From Dirofilaria immitis (Eukaryota; Nematoda; Chromadorea; Rhabditida; Onchocercidae): a stretch of 64,000 nt of DNA. The stretch's first letter is position 1. Each line of letters starts with the position of its first letter. Location: assembly GCA_024305405.1 (NCBI GenBank), contig JAKNDB010000068.1, positions 944,501 through 1,008,500 of the forward strand, read 5' to 3'. Made by a program: the position numbers and the translations under genes. Positions 39,206 through 50,340 of the stretch are shown here, one piece after another. The notes under the pieces are model-generated. The model was not told the DNA's origin. It worked only from the letters and a program-made list of their open reading frames with translations, and ran no database searches.

Positions 39206-40379
39206 AAAAAAAACAAACAAACGAACAACAACAAACAAACAAAAAAACAAAACAACAAACAAAAACAAAACGAAGTTATAATATTAAAAAGTTATAATAC
39301 CAAGCTTTAAAAAAATTTATTCTTCGCTTTCAATTCAGAAATAATTTATTTATTTTTTTAATTTACGATTATTTATTTCTCGTAAGAAAATCAACAAAAT
39401 CGATTATTTTCCTAAGAAAATTTAAATAAATCATATGATATAATAATGTTAAGTGATTATAGTTTTATTTTGTTTTTTTACATAAAATATTAATAAATGA
39501 AAATAATTATATAAGCGGAAAGAAGATCGCTTCTGCAAAATAGTATTTTTATTTTATTTCATTTCCAAAATTTTTACATAATTGAAAGATCGATGAATAA
39601 AAGTAAAAATTAATTGTACAAAATTTAATCATTGATAATTTCGAGAATCATGATAATTTTAAAAAATGGAAGCAAAAGCTATAAACTGATTAATAATGTT
39701 AAAAAAAAATACTTCTGATATAATAGATATGATTATAATAATCGCTGAAATAATCAAATCAAATAGTTCTAGATAAAAATTCTAATATAATATTATTATC
39801 ATTTGCAAAACTATGGAAATAATTTTTAAATGTGATATTTTGTTGGATAAAATTTTTGTAAGAAAATTTTGGAAAAAAAAAAAATTAAAAGATTATATGT
39901 TACATCAATCAATTGTATTGTATGTGAAACTTTTAAAAATATCAATATTTATTTATTTATTTATCTTTTTTTTTTTTTTGTATTACTATGCATAATACTA
40001 ATACAAATAATAATAATTCAAGGAAAAAATTGCTGATCAAAAATCATTTATGATGATCAAAAACAACAGGAATTGTAATAGTATATAGTGTATTGATATG
40101 ATTTTAGTAGTTTGTATTTCAGTCTTATGAAAATAAAAATGAGAAAAAAAAGTACCTTTCGTTATTTTTATTCATTCAATAAGAATAATGATGAATTGAT
40201 AAGTTCGAAGCATAATTTACTTCTCTTATATCAAATGATAAAATTAACTATGTCTGATATTTTATTTCAAATTAAATAAAAGTTATCAGAAATGGATCAT
40301 TTGCATTTTTACTTTTTTTTCATTTTAAAATTTTCTTCATTTTCTTCTATCTATCATATTGAACTAATAAAATATAAAT

Positions 40380-41262
40380 ATTATCATTATAAAGATTATT
40401 TCAATAGCTATATGATTGCCACCATTATCAATCTTTTATCATTATCACTATCTCTTATAAAGATTATTTCAATAGCTATGTGATTGCTATCATTATCAAT
40501 TTTTATCATTATCATTATCATCATCCTTATAAAGATTATTTCAATAGCTATGTGATTGCTATCATTATCAATCTTTTATCATTATCATTATCCCTTACAA
40601 AGATTATTTCAATAGCTATGTGATTGCTATCATTATCAATCTTTTATCATTATCATTATCATTATCCATATAAAGATTATTTCAATATTTATACCATTGT
40701 TAGCAATACTAATTTTTTCATACCTCCACATCCTCGTCCTATCCTTTAGTTTTATCATTATCACTATCCATATAAAGATTATTTCAATATTTATACAATT
40801 GTTAGCAATATTAATTTTTTCCTACCTCCACATCCTCGTCCTATCCTTTAGTTTTATCATTATCACTATCCATATAAAGATTATTTCAATATTTATACAA
40901 TTGTTAGCAATATTAATTTTTTCCTACCTCCACATCCTCGTCCTATCCTTTAGTTTTATCATTATCACTATCCATATAAAGATTATTTCAATATTTATAC
41001 AATTGTTAGCAATATTAATTTTTTCCTACCTCCACATCCTCGTCCTATCCTTTAGTTTTATCATTATCACTATCCATATAAAGATTATTTCAATATTTAT
41101 ACAATTGTTAGCAATATTAATTTTTTCCTACCTCCACATCCTCGTCCTATCCTTTAGTTTTATCATTATCACTATCCATATAAAGATTATTTCAATATTT
41201 ATACAATTGTTAGCAATATTAATTTTTTCCTACCACCACATCCTCATCCTATCTTTTACTTT
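40380..41262. repeat. Compound minisatellite upstream of the peptide transporter
   Basis: All units share AAAGATTATTTCAATA. At 40380-40690 they are 63-79 bp long and rich in ATTATC. From about 40697 the unit becomes 102 bp and is repeated five to six times almost identically (for example unit starts at 40801 and 40903). Because 102 is a multiple of three, one frame stays open for 214 codons and reads as a hydrophobic 34-residue repeat. This frame has no family resemblance and I do not regard it as a gene. The array ends only about 110 bp before the transporter ATG. Confidence 0.9.
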
Positions 41263-41375
41263 TCATTCGTTTTTAAATTTTGAAAAAAATTTTAAAATCA
41301 AATTAATAATATTCTCTACTAGCGCAGATAATATCATTTAACAAATTATAGTATCATTACAAAAATTATTACAAT

Positions 41376-44300
41376 ATGAATACCGGCAAACGTAAAGGAT
41401 TATTGGCCAGTCTTCGTGCCTATCCGCCAAGTGTATTTTTCATGTTGGGCAATGAATTCTGTGAACGTTTTAGTTTTTATGGTATGCGAGCCATCCTAAT
41501 ATTATACCTGATTACCGAACATCATTTTAGTGAAAGGTAACAAGAGCATCTGATGATGCATTTATCATCATTTTCTTGTTTATGATGAATTTAATTTTTA
41601 TCCTTAAATCAAAATACATTATTATCAATTGAAGTATTAAAATATATATACTTATAGTGAGGCATCATTTTTCTATCATTCATTTATTGCTTTTGCTTAT
41701 CTTTCGCCTTTATTTGGTTCCATTGCTGCGGATAATTATTTCGGACGATTTCGAGTAATCCTTTGGATGTCTGCTGTTTATGTAATTGGTCATATATTGC
41801 TATCAGTTGGTGCTATGCCAGATTTGGATCAAACTTTTCGCTTGATATTTGATTTTACTGGATTAGCTGTTATTGCTTTTGCTACAGGCGGTATAAAACC
41901 TTGTGTTTCTGCATTTGCTGCTGATCAGGTTGAATTTTTTTTTTTTTTGCAATATTTTAATAAGCCATTTGAAAAAAATTGAAGAATTCAAAATAGTTAT
42001 AAATAAAAATAATTTCACTTTCGCAATTATTTCAAATCTAAACGAGCAAATAAATTTTTTCAATTATATATAATAAATTTTGAATTACTAAAATCAAATA
42101 TTTAAATAATTCAAAATTTTTGAAAAATATAAAAATTAGATTTTTTCCTTTTTCTTTATTTTTTTTTGTTTTAAATAAAAATAAAATTATTCATTTTCTT
42201 TAATTAAATTTTCAAATTTAGAATTTTTATAAATTCGAATTTGAATGTAATTTTAGTTTGACGAAAAGCAAATAAATGAAAGGAATCAATTTTTTTCATT
42301 TTTCTATTTTTCTGTCAATGCTGGTTCATTGTTAGCAATTTTATTAACACCAATATTACGCGGTCGAGTGAAATGTTTTAATTCCGAATATTGTTTTCCA
42401 TTGGCATTTGGTAAGTAAATAAAACTTTGAAATGAGGTAAATATGACCTTATGGTCATAATATTTCTTTTTTTTTTTTTTCTCAGAAAGAATAGGATAAG
42501 TTTGTTATTTTAAAATTTTTCAAATGGCAATTTAACAAAATCGGAAAAAATTAAATTAACAAAATATTCTAATTTAGGTGTTCCTGGTGTGTTAATGTTA
42601 TTGGCTTTTATATTATTTCTTGCCGGTTGGCGATATTATCAAATTACACCACCTGCAAAAGGTAACATCGTTTTTAGCGTCTTCTGCTGTATTTGTTATG
42701 CAATGCGAGAAAAAATATGCAGCATTATAAGGTATTTACTTTTATTATCGTCAAAATAAATTTGGATTATTGGCTCTAAAATATACGTATATATATTTTA
42801 ATTTATAAGCGAATAAAAATGTCGAACAACTGCTAAAACTAAAGCTAATTTAAAAAAAAAAATGAAAAACTAAGATTAACATTCATAGTGAACAGCTAAT
42901 GGATTGTACCATTATCAATTGTATAATTTTGTTGATTAGACTATACCTGAAAAGTTCATCAGTTTATAAAAAAAAAAAAAAAAAAAGGTACGTTATCAGA
43001 AGATGAATTGATTGATATGATGATGATAAATACAGTTTTTCATATGTTGATTGAAAAGTTGAAATGAACGAAAATTTTTCATGACTAACTGATACTAATC
43101 GATGAATGATAAAATTAAATGCATTTTGCAGACGTCATGATAAAGCTGAACATTGGCTTGATTATGCTATACCCAAATATAGCAATAATTTTTGCGTAGC
43201 GTTAAAAGTTTAGTAGCTGTTTCAATTTTATTTACGCCAGTTGTACTATTTTGGGCATTATTCGATCAGCAAGTAAATAATTGCTAATTTTTTTTTTTTT
43301 TTTGACAAATATTACAGTGACTGAATAAATTGTTGCTCTGCTCTTAACAGCTTAATTATTAGTTCAAATTTCTGTCGAAATATTCGCTGAAATTCAATAG
43401 CTTAAAATAGCATTAGTTATAGGGAATAGATCTTTCCATAAATGTTTAGAAAATAGAAAGTACCACATTTCTGATATTCTTAGATCGTTTATATTTGTAG
43501 CATTGCAGGATTCTATGCATTTATCCTTCCTTAACTGTCGAAAAAAACAGATGCAATTTTTTATTCTAAAAATTTTTCAAACATCCAAATGAGTTGTATC
43601 ACAAAAATAGCAAAAATAAATCGAAAAGAGAAAGAGAGGCATTAATATAGCAAATAAATAAGATTCAAATTAAAGTTGGATTTTTTTGATTATTTGAAAT
43701 TCTCAATTATTTAAATATTTTTTTTTTTTGCAAGAACGAAGACATTTATGAAATTGTAATTTAGAAATAATTTCAAAATTTTTTTTCCATGGATTCTCAA
43801 CTCCTATATTTGTTTTTGACTACACAGAATTCTTCAATATTTATCCTTACTTACAAAATACAGAATCTAACTTTTGCAATAAATTTTTTAGGGTAGCACA
43901 TGGATATTGCAAGCTCGTCGTTTGGATGGTCGTGTTGGTCCATTTATGATACTACCAGATCAGATGAATGTTTTTAATCCACTCATTGTTCTTATCACTG
44001 TACCCATATTTGAAGCATGGATTTATCCATTAGTTGAGAGGATATTTAAAGTTACACCTCTTCGAAAAATGTCTCTCGGTGGTTGTCTTGCTGCTATAGC
44101 CTTTGTTATGGCAGGAATACTACAAGTAATACTTCTAACTTGATTTTTTAATTTCTTCGTAACAAATAGATTTCAAGAATTGAAAGTTTTTAGATGGTGT
44201 TTTCAACTACTGGAATATATATCACGGTGAAACTATGATTCAGTTCAATCTTTTTTTTTGATAGATTGAAGTGAATAAAACGATGGAAGCATGTCCGGAA

Positions 44301-45746
44301 CATGGTAGAGTGATTTTGCAAGCATTTGGTGATTCGTTGCATTCCTATGAAATCAATGGAACAAAACTTACTGATGGAAAGATTGATTTACCAGAAGGTC
44401 TTTATACCGTAACATCGAATTCAATTGAAAATGCGCAAAATTTCCAAATGAATTTATCAAGTGTTGCATCTGGTTATGTGCTCGGATTATTTGAATCATC
44501 TCAAAATAAGTCAGTCTATTTTTAAGTTTTCAATAGCAGCAGCTGTCAGTATTTTTACTATTTCTGCAAATTTTTACAATTTCAGGAGTAGCTTTTCCTT
44601 TTCCCATACACATGTGAGAAAACCGAAAATGGAGCAACCCGATTATATTTTCTGGTATCGGATGATTCTATTTTAGCAAATGGAAATTTTTATATTATCG
44701 ATACTAATCAAAATATTCATAAAAATGCAATTATCAAATCAGGCATCTTTTTGCTCTTTCTATATTATTAAGTAATCATAATTCAAGTTCAAGTGTAGAA
44801 CAATCATTCAATCTGAATCTTTTTTGATTCATTTTTTTCATTACATTTCATCATCTTGCATAATGTATCTGAAAGCTAATCTGATAAAATATGATAATGA
44901 TAAAATATTTGTATAACTATAAATTCGGCATTAAATGTGATGTTTAATAAAAAATGATAGCATATTTTATTTTATCATTAGTGTCTAAAAATTGTTATCA
45001 ATTTTTATTAGGAATAATATTTACTGCAAATATTTCAATATATATGCCATCCTTTGTTGTTATTTCACTATTTTCAGGTAAATATTTGGATATTGAACCA
45101 GCACTGACCAGCTCACCAGAATATATGCTAAAAATTGGTCCTGGTAATTGTTCGGTTAATGATTGTCCATATAATTATACGATTTATGCAAAAGCTGGTG
45201 GTGCTCATGTTGTGTATATCACCGAGGATATTATTAATCTTTACACGGTGGTAAGACCAAATACGGTCAATATGCTTTGGCAACTACCGCAATTTTTGTC
45301 ATAACTATTGGCGAAGTGTTACTTTCGGTAACTGGATTAGAATTTTCATATTCACAAGCATCATCAAATATGAAATCTGTATTGCAGGTTAGTAGTTATT
45401 ATTATTTTGTTGAATCAAAAAAAAAAAAAGAAAAGAGTAAGTATAATCAAATTGGACAAATCAAATCTTCGTAATTGATTTGATTTTATAGGCTATTTGG
45501 TTGATGACCGTATTTTTGGGTAATGTGATAGCAATGCTGATTTCTGGATCACATATTATTACCGAACCGGCAACCGAATTTTTCGTCTATGCTTTTTTAA
45601 TGATTGTTGTAATGGGATTATTTATCATGCTTGCAATTAGATATAATTACATTAGTTATGTAGACGATGAAGATGCACAATTGAAAGATATCAGAAAAGA
45701 ATCATCTCAGGAAAATGCAATAATAGAAAGTGACAATAAACTGTAG
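41376..45746 (+). CDS. Proton-coupled oligopeptide transporter (SLC15/PTR2 family)
   Basis: Exons: 41376-41536, 41658-41928, 42257-42410, 42578-42731, 43132-43272, 43892-44125, 44265-about 44513, about 44592-44771, 45078-45387, 45492-45746 (TAG); about 700 aa. The protein imports di- and tripeptides with protons across the plasma membrane. Diagnostic features are the ExxERF motif in the first helix (NEFCERFSFYGMRAILILYL), the PTR2 signatures ATGGIKPCVSAFAADQ and FFYFSVNAGSL, FWALFDQQGSTW, and GEVLLSVTGLEFSYSQA. A large extracellular loop with several N-x-S/T sites lies between about 44265 and 45250. It is similar to C. elegans PEPT proteins; which paralogue is not decided. Three single-base breaks in T5 runs (43189-43193, 44748-44752, 45293-45297) interrupt the frame inside conserved segments, and one added T at each would reopen it. 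Borders of the eighth exon are uncertain. A putative AATAAA lies at 45834-45839. Confidence 0.88.
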
Positions 45747-46973
45747 TAATAGTAGATAAGACATTATTTTAATATCATCAATTAAGATGTTGAGAATTAG
45801 ATTTCATCATTTTAACATAACATATAAATGTGAAATAAATAGAGATTAGATATGATGAATTTAAATTTATCATTCATTTAATACCATAATCTTTATTATT
45901 ATTATTATCATCATCATCATCATACCTCAAAAGTTTTCTTTTGAATAGAATGGGCAAAAAATTTTTGTCTATTTTTGAATATAATTAATAAGTTTCCATT
46001 TAAATTAACCTACCCATCTTGTGCAGTAATATAATAATAAAGTAGTAATAATACATGAAGTGATTATTATGGAACCATTTCATCATTTAAATTAATTGTT
46101 ACTGAGGCACATTCTAACATTTCATTTTTAATCTCGATCATTGCATATCTCAATAATTCATATTTTCTACAATTATTTAACAAACAGGAATAAGCGATAG
46201 CCACAAAGCAACAATTTCTTGACAATCATTATCTCAATGATTGGACTTTAAAATTTAATATACTTATAGCCAAGACACAAACGCTGAATTAGATAATAAT
46301 AAATTTAACAGTATATGTATATCGTTGTATATATATGTATATACGTCCAAAATTCATCTTTAAATGCTAAAATGTATTTATAATTTTGTATTCAAAATAC
46401 AGAGTTTTTTTATGCTAATAAATATTTTCTGAATTGAATTTTTGATTGGATATTAAATTGCTCTGAAGTTTTCATAATAAGAAACTAAATTCAATTAAAG
46501 TTTTTATGCCTATACTCTTCATCTTTTCACTTATTTTTGCTTTGATGCTATATTCAAATCAAATAAATGATCTAAATCATTTCTCTAATATAATTTCAAA
46601 ACAAACATTTCGACAGATATAATTTTCACTTATTATTTGATTCATTTCATTTATTTGTTGTATGGAAAAAAAACAATTATTAAGATATTATATGTTGTAA
46701 TAGCATTTTAAAAATATGAATAAAAATCGATTTGAAAAGATTATAGCAAACATTTTACACATTTTTAATTGATAAAAGATATATTAGATTGGGATATAAA
46801 TATGATGAAATAATCAAAAATTTTGTATAATAAAATTTATAATAATATTTGTTAGCAAATGAATCATTTATTGAAATTTCAAAACAACGATTTTTTTTTT
46901 TTTTTGTTTTCTAATCACCGATCGACTTGATAGGAATTATGAGAATTTGATACATATTTTCATAATTGATTAT
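45747..46973. other. Spacer between transporter and 5S rRNA
   Basis: This is the 3' UTR of the transporter followed by A+T-rich sequence with short ATT, ATC and TA-type runs near 45895-45925 and 46318-46345. Nothing else is visible. Confidence 0.55.
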
Positions 46974-47091
46974 GTCCACGACCATACCATGTTGAAAACA
47001 CGATATCTCGTCCGATCTGTCAAGTTAAGCAACTTTGGGCCTGGTTAGTACTTGGATCGGAGACGGCCTGGGAATCCCAGGTGTTGTAGAC
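46974..47091 (+). rRNA. 5S ribosomal RNA (variant copy)
   Basis: This 118-nt sequence follows the nematode 5S RNA from end to end: CACGACCATACCA near the 5' end, TCCGATCTGTCAAGTTAAGC, then TAGTACTTGGATCGGAGAC, GGCCTGGGAATCCCAGGTG, and GTTGTAGAC pairing back to the start. TTTTT just after the end suits RNA polymerase III termination. Compared with the truncated neighbour at 47386 and with the usual 5S, it has T for C in CCATGTTG, T in GATATC, and CAACTTTGG in place of CAACGTTGG. The last change falls in the internal promoter (box A region), and the closing stem has C opposite A. It may therefore be a little-used or decaying copy of a repeat family whose main array is elsewhere. Confidence 0.92.
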
Positions 47092-47183
47092 ATTTTTCGT
47101 TTTTGAAAACTTTTCATCATTATTAGTCAAGCTATTTTTCGATGCACTACAGTGATATATGAATGAAGGAATGAATATTTGAC

Positions 47184-47286
47184 GGTTTAATTACCCAAGT
47201 TTGAGGTAATTGAATGTTTCAGCCCAGAATTATATCTGCTGTGACTTGAAATGAAATTTTGGAAAGTCCTACATTTGTGGGACAAC
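47184..47286 (+). ncRNA. SL1: SL1 spliced-leader RNA
   Basis: Positions 47184-47205 match the 22-nt nematode spliced leader, beginning GGTTTAATTACCC and ending AAGTTTGAG, followed at once by the GT splice donor (47206). Downstream is an Sm-binding site AATTTTGG at 47255-47262. A 7-bp terminal stem, GTCCTAC with GTGGGAC (47266-47272 and 47277-47283), encloses the loop ATTT. The total of about 100 nt and the order leader-donor-Sm site-hairpin are those of SL RNAs. The RNA donates its leader to many nematode mRNAs by trans-splicing. It lies 92 bp after the 5S gene in the same direction, the linked arrangement known in filarial nematodes. The middle stem is less easy to fold by eye, so activity is likely but not proven. 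Confidence 0.92.
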
Positions 47287-47385
47287 AAACGATCCGATAT
47301 GAGTAGTAAGCGGTACAATGGTGAGAATTTTTAAAGCATTGATAGAAAATATGGGAATTTGATAGATATTTTTGTAATTGATTAT

Positions 47386-47448
47386 GTCTACGACCATACC
47401 ACGTTGAAAACACGACATCTCATCCGATCTGTCAAGTTAAGCAACGTT
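47386..47448 (+). pseudogene. Truncated 5S rRNA (first 63 nt)
   Basis: GTCTACGACCATACCACGTT and the following bases through GTTAAGCAACGTT match 5S RNA positions 1-63, after which the sequence departs into unrelated A+T-rich DNA. Its 5' flank (GAATTTGATA, GTAATTGATTAT) repeats that of the full 5S at 46950-46973. The two therefore mark one complete 5S-SL1 unit of about 412 bp and the broken start of the next. Confidence 0.9.
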
Positions 47449-48778
47449 AATAAATGCTTGTGTGCATTGTTTACACGATATTGAAATCTGTTGTGCTAAT
47501 TGTATGAAATTTTGTAAATATTATGTTGTAATGATCAAAAAGCTTTTTATGCATGTTTTGAAATATTATTGTCCATTTCTCATTTTTTTTTCTTTTGATA
47601 CCTATACCTAAACTCTTTGTTAAATCGAAAATCACGGGATATAACAAGAAATTTCTCGTAGTTAAGGAATAATAATCAGTTAATCATTATCAATGCAACC
47701 ATTGAACTTATCTGACAACCAATAATTTCAAATTCAATCGAATTATCAAATTTATCTCTAACAATAGAGTCCTTTTCATCAAGATTCTTTCACTTCATAA
47801 TAGTGAAATATTTCATAGAGGAAGATGAAGCGAAATAATCATAATTCTTGTATGATAGAGAAACCCTTTGTTAAATCGAAAATCACAGGATACAAGAAGA
47901 AATTTCTCGTAGTTAAGGAATAATAATCAGTTAATCATTATCAATGCAACCATTGAACTTATCTGACAACCAATAATTCTCAAATTCAATCTAATTATCA
48001 AATTTATCTCTAACAATAGAATCTTTTTCATCATGATTCTTTCATTTCATAATACTGAAATATTTTATAGAGTAAGATGAAATGAAACAATCATAATTCT
48101 TGTATGATAGAGAAATATGTCATATACAATTAAACTTTTCACCTTTATGCTATATTAATTAGCATATTATAAATTGTCTATGCTATGGTGAAATAAACTA
48201 AACAAACTTTCTTTGTGCTATATTAACATATTGTAAATTGTGCTATAATTGATAGGTAAAAAATAAAATCTCTTTTAAAACTGCGGGACTGTATATTTAC
48301 ATTCTTTATGCTATAAGTTATAATCTATAAAATTATGTTAAATTGTATGTAACATGTTGTGTTTAAACAAATTGCCACTATGTAAAATGTTAGAATTAAC
48401 TGGAATGATCAGTGTTAAAAAAAAATGATCGCAGCGATCAGTAGTAATTCATCGTTTAGAGAAAATTCTCAGAAAATATCTCAGGATCAATTTGTTAACT
48501 GAACAATGGACGAAAAAGAAACGAATGATGATCAATCTACAAATAATCGGATAATTGCCAATCCTACTTCGATATGTTTGAATAATTGTCTGCCATATAA
48601 CCATTATCCGATAAATAAAGTTCTTCCTTCAATCAATAAACCTTTATAAGCACTGAAAAATTTTCACGATATGATAGGAACGAAGTAGTTCTAATGAACT
48701 TTTCATGAAAAGTATCATATTGTAAGAAATTGTTTGCTGATTAGATATCGTTCAACTTTTTACTGCTATCATTTGTTA
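47449..48778. other. Spacer with a 250-bp tandem duplication
   Basis: No supported gene. A direct duplication lies at 47614-48115. A 47-codon ATG-to-TAA frame at 48506-48649, starting MDEKETNDDQS, has a plausible hydrophilic composition but no recognised domain and no splice context, so it is left as a possibility only. Confidence 0.5.
47614..48115. repeat. Tandem duplication, about 250 bp x 2
   Basis: Both copies begin CTTTGTTAAATCGAAAATCA, include TTTCTCGTAGTTAAGGAATA and CAACCATTGAACTTATCTGA, and end with CTTGTATGATAGAGAAA. They are separated by only a handful of substitutions. Confidence 0.9.
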
Positions 48779-48959
48779 TCATTTATGCTGCTTTACCGAT
48801 TGTAAAGTGCTCCTATACTCAAGATATACGTAGCCATAATCTATGATTAAAGCCAGCTCCTCTACTACTGTATATCTTCGCCTCAAGTCTTTTTGTTATT
48901 TCAATTCCAGCTGAACATACTTCTACTACTGCACCGTCGAAAAATTTTCCGTTTGTCAT
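48779..48959 (-). pseudogene. MidA/NDUFAF7-type methyltransferase fragment of bacterial origin
   Basis: Reading the minus strand from 48959, one frame gives FFDGAVVEVCSAGIEITKRL, the G-x-x-VE-x-x-x-AG segment of SAM-dependent methyltransferases of the MidA (COG1565) family. A one-base frame change near 48863 leads to ALIIDYGYVYLEYRSTLQSV followed by KQHK. The ALIIDYG motif, then TLQ-x-VK-x-HK, is the most characteristic stretch of this family. A TGA follows directly. There are no introns, whereas the nematode orthologue (mitochondrial complex I assembly) would be split. Alphaproteobacteria including Wolbachia carry this gene, so a Wolbachia transfer is the best explanation. Only about 55 residues of roughly 400 survive. 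Confidence 0.7.
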
Positions 48960-49100
48960 CTGAGTAGTTGATAGTGAGATACATGATTCTTTTTCTGGAT
49001 CACAGTGTCAGTTAACTTTAGCCTGGTTGTTAAGAAATTTACCAAGTAGAGAAAAAGGCAAAGAAGCCCTAATCATTATTTATTTTTAGTATTAGCATTT

Positions 49101-49439
49101 TTATGTAGCCCTTCTCATAACAGTAGGAATAATTAAAGGAACACAGAATCTACGGCTTGATGAAAAGTGGTAAAAATTAGGGATATTTTTCCTAACCCTA
49201 ATTTTGCATAAACTGAGACTTCTCACTAACCAAAGTAATAAAGGCTTTTCAAAATTTAAGGTCATGTCATGATAGACTTGATGTAAATTCCCGTAAGATA
49301 CGGCCTTAATGAGGCATTCAAAATGTGCACACTTTAATATATTCAAAAGAAGTTTTTTTTTTAACAATTTTCTTCCTTTATCTTCTCCATTCATTCCACC
49401 TGAAACGGAATAATATTCTTGATTCGTCAGAGTTTTCAA
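49101..49439 (-). other. Unidentified open frame next to the MidA fragment
   Basis: A 112-codon frame on the minus strand begins with ATG at 49439 and ends at a stop at 49101. Its product is basic in the first 30 residues and mixed later, with no recognised domain, signal or membrane segment. It lies directly upstream, in the sense of transcription, of the bacterial methyltransferase fragment. It may be more of that insertion in decayed form, or chance. No function is proposed. Confidence 0.25.
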
Positions 49440-49448
49440 AAAGACTGG

Positions 49449-50340
49449 GCTGTAATTTGATATTATTGGTTAGAATTTATCTTTTCCACTTATCCAATTC
49501 TTTAATTTATTTTTGAATAAATTAATGTAAGATTTAATGTGTAGGTAATAGAATATGATATAGATAATAGAATATAATAATAGAAAAAATATCTCAATGA
49601 AATTTATTGATAAATGAAAGCAGTGTTATTTATAAAACGATAATTATAGACCTTTTGCAATCAGAAACTATTAAATGTTAGTGAAACAAACAATGGTGTA
49701 GCACACGTGAAACGTGTACCAGTAGCGGATATACGTGATACGGACAATGCATGGATGGAGCATGATGTCTGGGCAATTTTTCTTGGGTATATTTTTTGTA
49801 CACCTTTTTTAAAATTTCATTTTTTTTGGATACAGAAACGATCCTAGATAATTCAGAGTACTGTATGGAATCTTAGGTATTGTAGAAGAGTTTATCAGTC
49901 TTACGAATTATTGCTGGTACTTCGTTAATCTATTTCAGAACAGGTAAGTTCATTTCTATATATCTTAATGCTGCCTTAAATTTCTTTACTAATATTCAAT
50001 TGTGTGATACCATCATTTTACTTACAAATGTGGGTATCGAGAATTGAGTATTGATCAGCAAATGTGTTAAAAGAATTTCCTCTGAATGGATGTCATTAAA
50101 CTACATAGGATAATTGATTGAAATTTGAAAATACGGCCTGACATTATAAGTAACAGATTCTTTCTTCAATAATAATCGTTTATTGCGTTTACGAGAATAT
50201 CATTCATTGATAAACGGCAATGATAAATAAAAATTTGTTATGACAAAAGAGAAAATGAAATTTTCAAATTCACCGTAAAAATAACGATTATTTAAAATTT
50301 TTTCTTAATTTTATTAAAATATCATTTCCTTTTTTATCAT
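49449..50340 (+). pseudogene. Duplicated, broken 3' end of the TRPM gene
   Basis: This is a direct-orientation copy of 29530 to about 30560. The penultimate exon is retained almost unchanged at about 49661-49785, including IRDTDNAW and its donor GGGTATAT. The copy has about 30 bp inserted near 49593-49625. It has lost the segment corresponding to 30009-30287, which carried the last intron's acceptor and most of the last exon. It resumes at ATATCTTAATGCTGCC (about 49960) with added changes. With no upstream channel exons it cannot make a channel. Confidence 0.85.

Larger units (their letters stand above)
33772..41375. other. Gene-poor, minisatellite-rich region
   Basis: About 7.6 kb without a supported gene separates the Rep relic from the peptide transporter. 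It holds the repeats listed separately at 35250-35447, 35592-35837, 35976-36527, 38905-39205 and 40380-41262, plus an AAAC-rich stretch at 39206-39270. A short phrase AGCAATGATC followed by CCATT and ATAATTTGATAATAA occurs at 36792-36830 and again at 36949-36988. Confidence 0.6.

Noticed and set aside
40697..41341. 214-codon hydrophobic frame
   Set aside because: It is the translation of a 102-bp tandem repeat; length divisible by three keeps it open.
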